DNA of 64,000 nt from Williamsia limnetica (GCF_003217475.1 NZ_QJSP01000011.1:62001-126000), one strand, 5' to 3'. Shown: positions 8,184-18,161, numbered from the stretch's first letter. Notes: generated by a model not told the origin, from the sequence alone. Made by a program: numbers and translations.

Positions 8184-9263
8184 TCAGTCCTTCGTCACCA
8201 ACCCGCGCCCGGTGATCTGCGGCAGATCGAGCACCGTCAGCAGTCCCGGCTGGGCCTCGACGACGGCCTGCACCGCGTTCACCAGACGCATTGCCGTGAC
8301 CAGCATCCCAGAGTCGTTGTGGTCACCGTTCTCGCCATGGTGGACGAAGTCGACGGTCATCACGGGGTCGCCGGTGATCTCGATGCGATAGCAGCCGTCG
8401 CCGTGACTGGGGATCGGCCATTCGGGCTGGGCGTCGGCCTTGGTCCGGGTGACGTGCTCGAGGACGATTCGCGGAGTGCCGTTCACGGTGCCGATGACCT
8501 CGAATCGAACGGCAGCCATGGTTCCCTTCGCGATGTGGCACGACGCGATGTCGTAGTCCTCCTCCGCCGGACGACGGTCGATCTTCTCCACGAGCGGCTC
8601 ATCCAGGGTGAGGTCGAGACCGGCTGCGAGCTGTCGCACGACCGGACCCCAGGCCAACGACAGGACGCCCGGCATCCACAGCATCGATTCTGTCTCCATC
8701 GGCTTACCGAAGCCGAACAGTTCGGTCATCGTCATCGGCTGGTAGTAGGTCGAGTAGTCGGCGATCTCTGCGACGCGCAGTTCGTCGATTCGCTTGGACA
8801 GCGATGTCATTGCCAGCGGCAGCACGTCGTTCGCGAATCCAGGGTCGATGCCGTTGACATGCAGACTGGCATTGCCTGCTCGTGCCGCGCTGCGGATGCG
8901 TTCGTTCAGCTCGTCCGGGAACACGCCGTCGGGATATACCAGCGCCACCGGGCCGGACGCGACCACGTTGACCCCTGCCTCGAGGAAGCTGATCAGATCT
9001 TCGATGGCCTCCATGATCCGATCGTCTGTCATCGCGCCGTGGACGATGCAGTCCGGCCGGAGAGCAAGCAGCTCTTCCTTGCTGCCGCTGGCCTTCAAGC
9101 CCAGTTCGCGACCGAGACCGGCCAGTTCGCCGACGTCTTTGCCGACCTTGTCGGGGTTCGACACCCACACGCCGACCAACTCCAGCTCCGGTCGGGCGAG
9201 CACACCCGCGATCGACAGCTTTCCGATGGTTCCGGTGGACCAGACAACTACGCGCAACGCCAC
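8184..9263 (-). CDS. Dihydrodipicolinate reductase-like NAD(P)H dehydrogenase
   Basis: The 359-residue protein starts with a Rossmann motif (VVWSTGTIGKLSIAGVL) and follows the layout of the DapB-N / 2,4-diaminopentanoate dehydrogenase-like family, which is common in actinobacterial lipid and steroid clusters. It is far longer than true DapB and lacks lysine-pathway neighbours, so lysine synthesis is unlikely. A KstR box sits 23-36 bp upstream of the ATG at 9263, which places it in the steroid regulon. The substrate is unknown. Confidence 0.75.
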   Translation of the reverse strand: MALRVVVWSTGTIGKLSIAGVLARPELELVGVWVSNPDKVGKDVGELAGLGRELGLKASGSKEELLALRPDCIVHGAMTDDRIMEAIEDLISFLEAGVNVVASGPVALVYPDGVFPDELNERIRSAARAGNASLHVNGIDPGFANDVLPLAMTSLSKRIDELRVAEIADYSTYYQPMTMTELFGFGKPMETESMLWMPGVLSLAWGPVVRQLAAGLDLTLDEPLVEKIDRRPAEEDYDIASCHIAKGTMAAVRFEVIGTVNGTPRIVLEHVTRTKADAQPEWPIPSHGDGCYRIEITGDPVMTVDFVHHGENGDHNDSGMLVTAMRLVNAVQAVVEAQPGLLTVLDLPQITGRGLVTKD

Positions 9264-9285
9264 TTCAGACCTCCAGGCTAGAAAC

Positions 9286-9299
9286 TAGAACACGTTTCA
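9286..9299. promoter_or_regulatory. KstR box upstream of reductase-like gene
   Basis: TAGAACACGTTTCA matches all fixed positions of TnnAACnnGTTnnA. It lies 23 bp before the start codon at 9263, where bound repressor could block RNA polymerase. Confidence 0.75.
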
Positions 9300-9320
9300 C
9301 TCTAGTTCCCCGACCTCCGA

Positions 9321-9377
9321 AAATGGGTCGTTTTGGCGGAGCCCACCTGGGCTTTCGTTCGCCAGAACGACCCATTT
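9321..9377. terminator. Long hairpin, intergenic palindromic repeat copy 1
   Basis: Arms 9321-9338 and 9360-9377 (AAATGGGTCGTT...) match at 17 of 18 positions. The loop holds a second inverted repeat, GCCCACCTGGGC (9341-9352 region). It follows the MFS gene stop. Its right half resembles copy 3 at 31205-31262 and its CGCCAGAAC core recurs in copy 2 at 11207-11271. Confidence 0.7.
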
Positions 9378-9392
9378 CCGGGGTACCCCGGG

Positions 9393-10676
9393 TTATAGCT
9401 CCTCGGCTCCCACCAGTGCTGCTTCTCCGAGGCGACGTTCGGTCTCGGCAGTCGGCGCCGGCTTCGGGGCACCACCGACCATCGAGATGGCCAGCACCGC
9501 GACGGCACAATACCCGGCAGCAAACCAATATGGTGCGGCATTCGAACCGAACCACTCGGCGAGGTGCGCGACGAGCAGAGCCGAGACTGCTGCCCCCATC
9601 CAGCGCAGGAAGTTGTAGCCCGCGCTAGAGACCGACCGCGGCCCGCTGCCTGCTGCCATCGCCATGCCGGTGAGTGCCGTGTTCAAGACACCAGATGGGA
9701 TGCCGGAGAAAATGATCGCGGCCATCACGAGTGTTTTGTTGTCGCCGGCGGTACCGATGGCGGCAGCGATCATCACGACCGCGAAGACGCCGACCGCCGC
9801 GATGACCCCCAGCTTTTCACCGAGCGCCTCGACGACCTTGGGCGCCAACGTGACACCACTGAGTGCGACACACAGTCCCCAGCCGACGAAGACGAGGCCG
9901 AGATAGATGGGTCGCATATCCAAGACGATGGGCGCCCAGGCGATCACCGTGAAGAAGCCGGCGGTGTAGAACGCCGAGCCGATCCCGGTGACCAGCAACT
10001 TGCGGTTTTTCAGTGCGCGCAGCGGGTCGGTGATTCCTACCTTGGGTCGTTCCGACGACGGCCCGTCTTTGGTCAGTTTTGTCGCACACAGGATCGCTCC
10101 GATGGCCATCAGGATTGCGGTTCCACCGAAAGGTGCGCGCCAGGTCCATTCACCGAGGATGGCACCGATCAGTGGTCCGACAGCCAGTCCCAGCCCCAGC
10201 GCCGCCTCGTACAGCAGGATCGCGCCATGTTGGCCGCCGCGGGCCGAGCCGATGATGAAGGCCAGTGCGGTGGCCATGAACAGCGCATTGCCCAGCCCCC
10301 AGGCCACGCGCAATGCGATCAGCTCGCCGATTCCGTTGGCGGTAGCCGAAACCCCGGCCGCGACCACGATGAACACCAGTCCGGCGATCAGCGTTCGCTT
10401 CGGCCCGAATCGGTACGAGCAGAAGCCCGTGATCAGCATCGCAAGCACCTGAACACCCATGTAGACCGCGAACAGCAGCGTCACCTTGTCGGCGCCGGCA
10501 TCGAGTTGCTTGGCGATCTCCGGCAAGATCGGATCGACGAGGCCGATGCCCATGAACGCGATGACCGCGGCAAATGCCGTGGCCCACACCGCGACGGGCT
10601 GACCCCGAACGGCATCCAAGAATCCCGGATGCTCGGCGGAAGGCCGCGAATCAGCTTGCGTTGCCGTCATTTTCAC
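9393..10676 (-). CDS. MFS transporter (about 12 membrane segments)
   Basis: The 427-residue major facilitator protein shows an N-terminal segment with the MFS layout (GIGLVDPILPEIAKQL, then RFGPKRTLIAGL between helices 2 and 3, the motif A position). Many of these drug/H+ antiporters are regulated by a MarR protein encoded in the same operon, and here the upstream MarR gene overlaps its start by 4 bp. Export of a toxic compound is likely; the substrate is unknown. The ATG at 10676 was used. Confidence 0.8.
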   Translation of the reverse strand: MKMTATQADSRPSAEHPGFLDAVRGQPVAVWATAFAAVIAFMGIGLVDPILPEIAKQLDAGADKVTLLFAVYMGVQVLAMLITGFCSYRFGPKRTLIAGLVFIVVAAGVSATANGIGELIALRVAWGLGNALFMATALAFIIGSARGGQHGAILLYEAALGLGLAVGPLIGAILGEWTWRAPFGGTAILMAIGAILCATKLTKDGPSSERPKVGITDPLRALKNRKLLVTGIGSAFYTAGFFTVIAWAPIVLDMRPIYLGLVFVGWGLCVALSGVTLAPKVVEALGEKLGVIAAVGVFAVVMIAAAIGTAGDNKTLVMAAIIFSGIPSGVLNTALTGMAMAAGSGPRSVSSAGYNFLRWMGAAVSALLVAHLAEWFGSNAAPYWFAAGYCAVAVLAISMVGGAPKPAPTAETERRLGEAALVGAEEL

Positions 10677-11149
10677 TCCTCGGGAGATAGTGTGAGGGCG
10701 CTTGTCTCGTCGACGTCCTCGAGTTGTGTACGAAGTGCGCGTAGAGCCGGCAGCGCCGCCTTCAGCGCCCGGAGGTGCTCGTCACCCAAACCCGACATCG
10801 CTCGCGCCAGCACCTCGTTGCGCGCTGCTTGGAGCTGCTCGAGTTCGTGACGTCCGGCCTCGGTGATACTCACCTGCACGGCGCGGCGATCGTCAGGATC
10901 GGGGTCGCGTCGCAGTAGTCCGTGACCGACGAGTACATCGACCGCCGCGGTGACGGTCGGCATCCGCACTGCTTCGCGGCGGGCCAACTCCCCCATCCGC
11001 ATCGGACCGTGGTCGGCCAATGTGGCCAACGTGGACCCCTGGGCGGCGGTGTACTCACCGAACGGCGACCGTCTGCGGATGGTCAGATACACCCTCGCCA
11101 GTGTCGGGCGGATCGCGTCGGCGAGCTCGGTCAGGTCGATCTCGGACAT
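10673..11149 (-). CDS. MarR family transcriptional regulator
   Basis: The 158-residue protein from the ATG at 11149 (MSEIDLTEL) has the winged helix-turn-helix of MarR: MRMGELARREAVRMPTV as the recognition segment and DPDDRRAVQVSIT as the wing. A TTG at 11158 would add three residues. It is translationally coupled to the downstream MFS gene by a 4-bp overlap. The dyad TTAGCAATGGTAA lies immediately upstream of the start, so it most likely represses its own operon until a ligand is bound. Confidence 0.85.
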   Translation of the reverse strand: MSEIDLTELADAIRPTLARVYLTIRRRSPFGEYTAAQGSTLATLADHGPMRMGELARREAVRMPTVTAAVDVLVGHGLLRRDPDPDDRRAVQVSITEAGRHELEQLQAARNEVLARAMSGLGDEHLRALKAALPALRALRTQLEDVDETSALTLSPEE

Positions 11150-11151
11150 AG

Positions 11152-11164
11152 TTAGCAATGGTAA
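11152..11164. promoter_or_regulatory. Candidate MarR operator dyad
   Basis: TTAGCAATGGTAA is an imperfect 13-bp palindrome (TTAsCAwTGsTAA). It begins 3 bp upstream of the MarR start codon, a usual place for an autoregulatory operator. Confidence 0.45.
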
Positions 11165-11206
11165 TACTTAGGACCTCGAACTATCAACCCGCACGTCCCC
11201 CACAAC

Positions 11207-11271
11207 CCGATTTTGGTGGGTTCTGGCGACTAAAACCGCAGGTCGCGGTCGCCAGAACCCACCAAGATCGG
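11207..11271. terminator. purL terminator hairpin, palindromic repeat copy 2
   Basis: The 24-bp arms 11207-11230 and 11248-11271 match at 23 of 24 positions around a 17-nt loop. The stem ends 1 bp before the purL stop codon. The core GGTGGGTTCTGGCGAC is related to copies 1 and 3. Confidence 0.75.
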
Positions 11272-11272
11272 A

Positions 11273-13552
11273 CTAGCCGAAGAGTTTGGGAAGAGTTCCT
11301 TCGAAGGCTTCACGCAGCTCTGCCAGGGGCACCGTGAAGGCATCCTGGACCTCGACAGAGTCGCTGCCCTGATCGACGACACCGATCCTGGTCCACGGCA
11401 TCTGCCGGGCGTCGAGCATGCCGGTGAACCGCACCTCTTCCGACCGCGGAACCGCGACCAGCACACGGCCGGACGACTCGGAGAACAGCCAGACGAACGG
11501 ATCTGCGCCCTCGGGCAAGACGATCCGGCAGCCGGTCTCCCCGGCAAGCGCGGCCTCGACGACGGTCTGCGCCAGCCCACCTTCGGAGAGATCGTGCGCG
11601 GCCGAGACCAGTCCGTCACGCGAGGCCGCGGTGAGGATCTCGCCGAGCAGACGTTCACGCTCGAGGTCGACCGCAGGCGGTGTGCCACCGAGGTGATCGT
11701 GGGCGACCTGCGACCAGATCGACCCGTCGAACTCATCGTGGGTGTCACCGAGGAGGATCAGTGTCTCGCCGATCTCCGTGCCGAAACCGGTCGGGATGCG
11801 GCGCCGGACATCGTCGATGACGCCCAGGACACCGACCACCGGTGTCGGCAGGATCGCCGTCGCGCCGGTCTGGTTGTAGAAGCTCACATTGCCGCCGGTG
11901 ACCGGGATGCCCAATTGCGCGCAGCCGTCGGCCAATCCGCGAACAGCCTGCTGGAACTGCCACATCACGGCCGGATCCTCGGGCGACCCGAAGTTCAAGC
12001 AGTTGGTGACGGCCTTCGGGCTCGCACCGCTGACGATCACGTTGCGGTACGCCTCGGCCAGTGCCAGCTGGGCACCGCGGTACGGGTCGAGATAGGTGTA
12101 CCGACCCGATGCGTCGGTGGCCAAGGCGATGCCGCGACCGGAGGCCTCATCGATCCGGATCATCCCGGAGTCGGCGTGCTCGGCGAGCACGGTGTTGCCA
12201 CGGACGTAACGGTCGTACTGCTCGGTGATGAAACGGCGACTGCACAGGGCGGGCGACGAGATCATCTCGAACAGCGTCTCCCGCAGCTCGTCACCGGAGA
12301 CCGGCCGCTTGAGATCCTTCGTGGTGGAGGCGATCAGACCGTCATGCCAGTCGGGACGTGCGACGGGGCGCTCGTAGACCGGACCTTCGTGCGCCACGGT
12401 CCGCGGCGGAACGTCGACGACGGTCTCGCCATGCCAGGTGATCTCAAGATGCTCGCCGGACGTGACCTCACCGATGTCGGTGGCCAGCACGTCCCACTTA
12501 CGGCAGACCTCCATGAACGCCTCGACGTTCTCGGGTGCCACCACCGCACACATGCGTTCCTGCGACTCGCTCGAGAGCACCTCTGCCGGGGTCATCCCGG
12601 TGGCGCGCATCGGGACCTTCTCCAGCTCGATGCGCATGCCGCCGTCGCCGGCAGCCGCGAGTTCCGAGGTGGCACAGGACAATCCGGCGCCACCGAGATC
12701 CTGGATCCCGATGACGATGCCGGCCTTGTAGAGGTCGAGGCAGCACTCGATGAGGACCTTCTCGGTGAACGGATCGCCAACCTGCACCGCAGGCAGCTTC
12801 TTCGGACGGCCGCCGGCACTGTCGTCGAAGGTCTCCGACGCGAGCACCGACACCCCACCGATGCCGTCGAGCCCGGTGCGGGCGCCGAACAGGATGATCC
12901 GGTTGCCGGCGCCGGACGCGAACGCCAGATGCAGATCCTCGACCCGCATCACGCCGGCACACAGGGCGTTGACCAAGGGGTTACCTGCGTACGACTCGTC
13001 GAACACGGTTTCGCCGCCGATGTTCGGCAGGCCCAGCGAGTTGCCGTATCCGCCGACTCCGCGAACCACACCGTCGACCACTCGGCGGGTGTCCGGCGCG
13101 TCAGCGGCACCGAAGCGCAGCTGATCCATAACCGCGATCGGACGGGCGCCCATGGCCATGATGTCGCGGACGATGCCGCCGACACCGGTGGCCGCACCCT
13201 GGTAGGGCTCGACGTAGGACGGATGATTGTGCGACTCCACCTTGAAGGTGACCGCCCAGCCGTCGCCGATGTCGACGACACCCGCGTTCTCACCGATACC
13301 GGCGAGCATCGACGACCGCATCTCGTCGGTGGTGGTCTCGCCGAAGTAGCGCAGATGCACCTTCGACGATTTGTACGAGCAGTGCTCGGACCACATCACC
13401 GAGTACATCGCCAACTCGGCTGCGGTCGGGCGGCGGCCCAGGATCTCTTTGATCCGCTGATACTCGTCATCCTTCAGACCCAGCTCCCGGAAGGGCTGCG
13501 TCTGATCGGGGGTATCGGCGGCGACGGAAACGGTATCTACGTCTGCACTCAC
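11273..13552 (-). CDS. purL: Phosphoribosylformylglycinamidine synthase subunit PurL
   Basis: The 759-residue protein catalyses the ATP- and glutamine-dependent conversion of FGAR to FGAM in purine synthesis. Its length fits the small PurL that works with separate PurS and PurQ. Early motifs include [19 protein letters not shown] and the VESHNHPS loop; ATP/PRPP-type AIRS folds follow twice ([19 protein letters not shown]). The ATG at 13552 starts the conserved N-terminus. It is a core housekeeping gene and carries no steroid-type operator. Confidence 0.95.
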   Translation of the reverse strand: MSADVDTVSVAADTPDQTQPFRELGLKDDEYQRIKEILGRRPTAAELAMYSVMWSEHCSYKSSKVHLRYFGETTTDEMRSSMLAGIGENAGVVDIGDGWAVTFKVESHNHPSYVEPYQGAATGVGGIVRDIMAMGARPIAVMDQLRFGAADAPDTRRVVDGVVRGVGGYGNSLGLPNIGGETVFDESYAGNPLVNALCAGVMRVEDLHLAFASGAGNRIILFGARTGLDGIGGVSVLASETFDDSAGGRPKKLPAVQVGDPFTEKVLIECCLDLYKAGIVIGIQDLGGAGLSCATSELAAAGDGGMRIELEKVPMRATGMTPAEVLSSESQERMCAVVAPENVEAFMEVCRKWDVLATDIGEVTSGEHLEITWHGETVVDVPPRTVAHEGPVYERPVARPDWHDGLIASTTKDLKRPVSGDELRETLFEMISSPALCSRRFITEQYDRYVRGNTVLAEHADSGMIRIDEASGRGIALATDASGRYTYLDPYRGAQLALAEAYRNVIVSGASPKAVTNCLNFGSPEDPAVMWQFQQAVRGLADGCAQLGIPVTGGNVSFYNQTGATAILPTPVVGVLGVIDDVRRRIPTGFGTEIGETLILLGDTHDEFDGSIWSQVAHDHLGGTPPAVDLERERLLGEILTAASRDGLVSAAHDLSEGGLAQTVVEAALAGETGCRIVLPEGADPFVWLFSESSGRVLVAVPRSEEVRFTGMLDARQMPWTRIGVVDQGSDSVEVQDAFTVPLAELREAFEGTLPKLFG

Positions 13553-13685
13553 GAGAACAGTCTAGGCGGTTCTCGCGGGTGCCGTCGTCGCGGTCGCCAG
13601 GCACTCCTGCGGCTCGACCGGGGTAGTATCTGCTTCGCGCGTCGGGGGCGGCGTGGCGGGGCGGACGATCGGCGGGGGCGCATCC

Positions 13686-15515
13686 ATGGACGACGGGCGA
13701 TCAGCGCTGGCTTCACGCACAGGTAAAGCACGTCAACTCTTCGACTTCGCGATCCTGTCATCGGGCATCGCGGTCGACGGTCAGCAGTATCCTCCCGATC
13801 GCGACAAGGCGACCCTCGCCTTCACCCGCGCCACCGAATGGGATCCGGCGCTGGCCGACGCATGGCTGGGCCGGTTGGTCTGCGGCGACACATCCCCGGC
13901 AGTGCTTCTTCAGCTCTACCGCAGTCGGGCCACCCTCGGGGCAGAGCAACGACGCCTGGGCCTGCCGCCGCGAACGCTCTCGGGGCGGTTCTCCACCGGG
14001 CTGTACATCGACTACCCCCTCGCAGACCGGACCGAGGCCATCGCCGCCTATGCCGCGACCCTGATCGCGGGCGCCGATCACCAAGGCGCCGAAGACGCAC
14101 TCGACGAAGCCGCCGCAACGATCTCCGGGCGGGTACCGATCGTTGATTACCTCAGGGCCAGCCTGCATTTCAAGACCCAACGATGGCCCGACGTCTTGAC
14201 CGCACTCAGCGACTCCGAGCGCTGGACGGACGATTTCATGAATGCCGGTGCCGATCTGATGGCCGGTTCGGCCTGCGTACAGATGGGGCTGTTCGGCGAG
14301 GGCATCCGCAGGCTGGAGGCGGCGCGGTCGGGCCCGATACCGGCTGCAGCGACAGCAGCGATGTTCACCCATGGTCTGGCGCTGCGCGAGATGGGGTCGG
14401 AGGAGGCGGCGCGCGAGCAGTTCGAGGCTGTCTACTCCCGCGATCCGTCTTTCGCGCCGAATACGCAGGCCTTGGCCGACCCACGCTTTCGGCTGGTGGT
14501 CACGACAGCTGACACCATCGAATCACGCACCGACAAGTGGGACGCCGCCACTGCGGTCACGGGCGTGGCCGCGACAGAGGAAGCCGGTGACAGCGTGCTG
14601 CTCGGGGCCGCGCAAGCCGAACTCGACGAGCAGATCGGCTTGGAATCGGTCAAATCGCAAGTCGTTAAACTGAAGTCAGCTGCCACGCTGGCGAAGATCC
14701 GCGCCGAAAAGGGTTTGGCGACAGGTCCCCGCAGTCTGCATCTGGCGTTCACCGGTCCGCCGGGCACCGGTAAGACGACGATCGCCAGGATCGTTGCGAA
14801 GATCTATTGCGGTCTCGGCCTGATCAAGACCGACAACCTCGTGCAGGTCTCGCGCCGGGACCTGGTGGGCGAACATCTCGGTAGCACCGCCATCAAGACG
14901 TCCGCGGTGATCGACCGGGCGATGGACGGGGTGTTGTTCATCGACGAGGCGTACACCCTGATCCAGAGCGGGCTGTCGGGCGGCGACGCCTTCGGACGCG
15001 AAGCCGTCGACACCCTCCTGGCGCGCATGGAGGACAACCGCGACCGGCTGGTCGTGATCATTGCCGGCTACGACGCGGAGATCGACCGGCTGCTCGCAGC
15101 CAACGAGGGCATGTCATCGCGCTTCTCCAAGCGGATCCGATTCGATTCGTACACCCCGCCGGAGTTGGCGAGTATCGCCGAACTACTCGCCCGCAAGCGC
15201 GATTCCCTGCTGTCCCCCGAGGCGCTCAGCGAACTCGAGTTCGCCTGTGGCCCGCTGTACCACCAAGTCCACGTCGACCGCGGCGGACACCAACGACGCG
15301 CCATCGATTCTGCGGGCAACGGGCGCTTCGTCCGGAACATCGTCGAAAGCGCCGAAGAGGAGCGCGAGCACCGCCTCACCAGCGGCGCGGTCGACCTCAC
15401 TGCACTCGACGACGATGCGCTGATGCGGATCGAGGTCGCCGATATCCAGGCCGCTCTCACCTCGGTGCTCTCGGGTCTGCAGTCGAAACAGCCACACCTC
15501 AACCCCGGCGGGTGA
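13686..15515 (+). CDS. eccA: EccA-like AAA+ ATPase (type VII secretion, orphan)
   Basis: From the ATG at 13686 the protein has 609 residues. The first ~300 are a helical TPR-like region, and the C-terminal half is a CbbX/EccA AAA+ domain with Walker A GPPGTGKT near residue 357, Walker B GVLFIDEAY near 415 and the arginine-rich SSRFSKRIRF. EccA proteins help export ESX substrates such as Esx and PE/PPE pairs. No esx, eccB-E or mycP gene lies in this window, so this is an orphan or distant copy. A GTG at 13653 could add 11 residues. Its end overlaps cysQ by 17 bp on the other strand. Confidence 0.75.
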   Translation: MDDGRSALASRTGKARQLFDFAILSSGIAVDGQQYPPDRDKATLAFTRATEWDPALADAWLGRLVCGDTSPAVLLQLYRSRATLGAEQRRLGLPPRTLSGRFSTGLYIDYPLADRTEAIAAYAATLIAGADHQGAEDALDEAAATISGRVPIVDYLRASLHFKTQRWPDVLTALSDSERWTDDFMNAGADLMAGSACVQMGLFGEGIRRLEAARSGPIPAAATAAMFTHGLALREMGSEEAAREQFEAVYSRDPSFAPNTQALADPRFRLVVTTADTIESRTDKWDAATAVTGVAATEEAGDSVLLGAAQAELDEQIGLESVKSQVVKLKSAATLAKIRAEKGLATGPRSLHLAFTGPPGTGKTTIARIVAKIYCGLGLIKTDNLVQVSRRDLVGEHLGSTAIKTSAVIDRAMDGVLFIDEAYTLIQSGLSGGDAFGREAVDTLLARMEDNRDRLVVIIAGYDAEIDRLLAANEGMSSRFSKRIRFDSYTPPELASIAELLARKRDSLLSPEALSELEFACGPLYHQVHVDRGGHQRRAIDSAGNGRFVRNIVESAEEEREHRLTSGAVDLTALDDDALMRIEVADIQAALTSVLSGLQSKQPHLNPGG

Positions 15516-16281
15516 TCTCCAAGATGGCTTCGGCGAGTTCGGGCCTGCAGATGACCAGGTCAGGCAGGTAGACGTCGCGCTGGTTGTATTCCAGCGCCAA
15601 CCCGTCGGTGCGGCTGCACCACAGGCCCTGCGACTTCGCAACGGCGACGGGCGCGGCAGAATCCCACTCGTACTGACCGCCCGCGTGGACGTACGCGTCC
15701 GCCTCGCCGCGGACAACCGCCATCGCCTTCGCTCCCGCCGACCCCATCGCCAGGACCTCGCCGCCGATGGCGGCGGCCACTGCGTCGGAGAACGCCGGGG
15801 GACGCGATCCGCTGACCACCACCCTCGGTGCGTCGCCGCGCGGGACAGAGGCCAGGCCGTTCGCCGGCGCGATCGGAACGCCGTCGGTTGTGTAGGTGAC
15901 CGCCAACGCCGGCAACGCCACCGCGCCTGCGGTCAATCCGCCCGACGTCCCATCTCGTTCGCGTTCCCACAAGGCGACGTGCACGGCCCAGTCGGTGTGA
16001 TCCGAGATGCCGTACTCCTTGGTCCCGTCGACGGGGTCGATGATCCAGACGCGGTCGGCGTCCAGTCGAACCAGGTCGTCGGCGGACTCCTCGGACAGCA
16101 CCGCATCTCCGGGGCGCAGTCTCGCGAGTTCCGCGAGCAGGAACTCGTTGGACTGCAGATCACCGGCGTTGCCCAACTCCTTACCGGTCAGAGAGGAGTC
16201 GGCCCGAAGCTTCAGCAGGAGTTCGCCCGCGGCAGTGGCCAGGGCACCGGCCAGCTCCGCATCGTCAGATGTCACAGTCAC
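15499..16281 (-). CDS. cysQ: 3'(2'),5'-bisphosphate nucleotidase CysQ
   Basis: The 260-residue inositol-monophosphatase-fold enzyme removes the 3'-phosphate of PAP and PAPS, recycling or limiting the sulfate donor. The metal-binding signature WIIDPVDGTKEYG is near residue 80, with an acidic LSEESADD before it and GSAGAKAMAVV ... YEWDSAAPVA in the C-terminal half. It is the last gene of cysD-cysNC-cysQ, overlapping cysNC by 4 bp (ATGA), which ties it to PAPS turnover. Confidence 0.9.
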   Translation of the reverse strand: MTVTSDDAELAGALATAAGELLLKLRADSSLTGKELGNAGDLQSNEFLLAELARLRPGDAVLSEESADDLVRLDADRVWIIDPVDGTKEYGISDHTDWAVHVALWERERDGTSGGLTAGAVALPALAVTYTTDGVPIAPANGLASVPRGDAPRVVVSGSRPPAFSDAVAAAIGGEVLAMGSAGAKAMAVVRGEADAYVHAGGQYEWDSAAPVAVAKSQGLWCSRTDGLALEYNQRDVYLPDLVICRPELAEAILEITRRG

Positions 16282-18161
16282 ACGCCCAGATTACGGCGAA
16301 TCGACTCGGCGACATCCACCGGCGCCCCGTCACCGGGCGTGATGACGACATCAGCACCGGCAGGCCGTTCATAGGGTGAACTGATTCCCGTGAAATGGGC
16401 GACCTCACCGCGCCTTGCCTTGGCGTACAACCCCTTCGGATCACGCTCTTCACACACCTCCAGTGGGGTGTCGACGAAGATCTCGAAGAACGGGATCCCC
16501 CGCTCGGCGTGAATTTCTTTGGCCCGCTCCCTTTCTGCCGCAAAAGGACTGATCAGTGACACGATCGCCACCGACCCCGAATCGGCGAACAGCGCAGCAA
16601 CCTCTGCAGTCCGGCGGATGTTCTCGCGCCGATCGTCGTCGTCGAAGCCGAGATCGGAGTTCAATCCATGACGCAGGTTGTCACCGTCCATGAGGTAGGC
16701 GGGCCTGCCCTCGGCGACCATCGACCGCTCCAACTCCACTGCGATCGACGATTTGCCCGATCCCGACAACCCGGTCAGCCAGATCGTGGCACCCTGATGA
16801 GCCCGCTGCTCCCTGGTCACGGATGAGCTGTGCCAGACCACGTGGGAATCCTTGCTCACGGGCCCGTTGATCATCCCGGCCCCAACAGTCTTGTTGGTGG
16901 CCTCGTCCATGAGGATGAAGCTACCGGTGTCACGGTGTTGACGATAGGAGTCGAACATCATCGGTTGCTGGGTACGCAGTGTCACCCGGCCGATCTCGTT
17001 GAGCCGCAGTTCCTGTGGCCCCTCCTCCCGATGCAGGGAGTTCACGTCCAGGCGGTAGGTGAGGTCTCCGATGACAGCCTTCGATTCGCGGGTGGAGCTC
17101 TGGATGATGTAGCGGTTTCCAGGGGTCAACTCGGTGTCCTCGGAGAACCAACAGACCATCGCGTCGATGTCGCGACCGACGTACGGCCGGTTGTTCGGCC
17201 GCGCCAGCATCTCGCCACGGGTGATGTCGATCTCGTCGGTCAACGAGATGGACACCGCCATGGACGTGAACGCCTCGGTGACCTTGGCGCCGCCCGGACC
17301 CCAGATCTCGGCGACCGTGGTGGTGAAACCACTCGGCAGGACCACGACCTCGTCGCCGGGCTTGAAGGTTCCGCTCGCGATGGTCCCCGCATAGCTGCGG
17401 TGGTCGGACCCGTCGCTGACCTGCGGCCGGATCACGTACTGCACCGGCATGCGGGCGTCGATGAAATTCTTGTCGGACGAGATGTGCACGTCTTCGAGGT
17501 GCCCGAGCAGCGACGTGCCCTGATACCAGGGCATATTCGTGGACGGGTCGACCACATTGTCACCGAGCAGCGCCGAGACAGGGATGAAGCTGAGGTCGGA
17601 GACGTTGAGCTTGCTGGCGAAAGCGCTGAACTCCTCGCGGATTTCGGCGAACCGCTCCTCCGACCAATCGACGAGGTCCATCTTGTTCACACACAACACC
17701 AGATGCGCGATCCCGAGCAGCGACGACAGGAAGGCGTGCCTCCGGGTCTGCTCGAGTACGCCCTTGCGGGCATCGATCAGGATGAGTGCCACGTCGGCGG
17801 TGGACGCACCGGTCACCATGTTACGCGTGTACTGCACATGCCCGGGTGTGTCGGCGATGATGAATTTCCGCCTGGGAGTGGCGAAGTAGCGATATGCCAC
17901 ATCGATGGTGATGCCCTGCTCCCGCTCCGCCCGCAAGCCGTCGGTGAGCAGCGCAAGGTTGGCGTATTCATCACCGCGTTCGGCGCTGGTGCGTTCGATC
18001 GATTCCATCTGATCGGTGAATATGCTCTTGGAGTCGTACAGCAACCGGCCGATCAGGGTCGACTTGCCGTCGTCGACGCTGCCGGCGGTGGCCAGTCGCA
18101 GCAGCGCTTTTCGATCGCGCCCGAGCTTGTCGCCGGCGAGGACCTCTTGTTCAACAGTCAT
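16278..18161 (-). CDS. cysN: Bifunctional sulfate adenylyltransferase subunit 1 / APS kinase
   Basis: The 627-residue fusion holds a CysN GTPase (residues ~15-440) and a C-terminal CysC APS kinase (~450-627). CysN shows SVDDGKSTLIGRLL, DTPGHVQYTRNM and NKMD; CysC shows GLSGSGKSS near residue 465 and DGDNLRHGLN. CysN with CysD makes APS at the cost of GTP; CysC phosphorylates APS to PAPS, the donor for sulfotransferases. Fusion of the two is normal in Mycobacteriales. It is coupled to cysD (1-bp overlap) and cysQ (4-bp overlap). Confidence 0.95.
   Translation of the reverse strand: MTVEQEVLAGDKLGRDRKALLRLATAGSVDDGKSTLIGRLLYDSKSIFTDQMESIERTSAERGDEYANLALLTDGLRAEREQGITIDVAYRYFATPRRKFIIADTPGHVQYTRNMVTGASTADVALILIDARKGVLEQTRRHAFLSSLLGIAHLVLCVNKMDLVDWSEERFAEIREEFSAFASKLNVSDLSFIPVSALLGDNVVDPSTNMPWYQGTSLLGHLEDVHISSDKNFIDARMPVQYVIRPQVSDGSDHRSYAGTIASGTFKPGDEVVVLPSGFTTTVAEIWGPGGAKVTEAFTSMAVSISLTDEIDITRGEMLARPNNRPYVGRDIDAMVCWFSEDTELTPGNRYIIQSSTRESKAVIGDLTYRLDVNSLHREEGPQELRLNEIGRVTLRTQQPMMFDSYRQHRDTGSFILMDEATNKTVGAGMINGPVSKDSHVVWHSSSVTREQRAHQGATIWLTGLSGSGKSSIAVELERSMVAEGRPAYLMDGDNLRHGLNSDLGFDDDDRRENIRRTAEVAALFADSGSVAIVSLISPFAAERERAKEIHAERGIPFFEIFVDTPLEVCEERDPKGLYAKARRGEVAHFTGISSPYERPAGADVVITPGDGAPVDVAESIRRNLGV

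Noticed and set aside
9564-10850. A 428-residue plus-strand frame opposite the MFS gene
   Set aside because: It has a low-complexity Asp/Arg/His composition typical of the complement of membrane-protein codons, and no start signal.
11594-13726. A 710-residue open frame on the plus strand opposite purL
   Set aside because: It is the antisense shadow of a conserved PurL. High GC keeps stops rare; its composition (Arg, Asp, His-rich) and lack of any domain fit a shadow.
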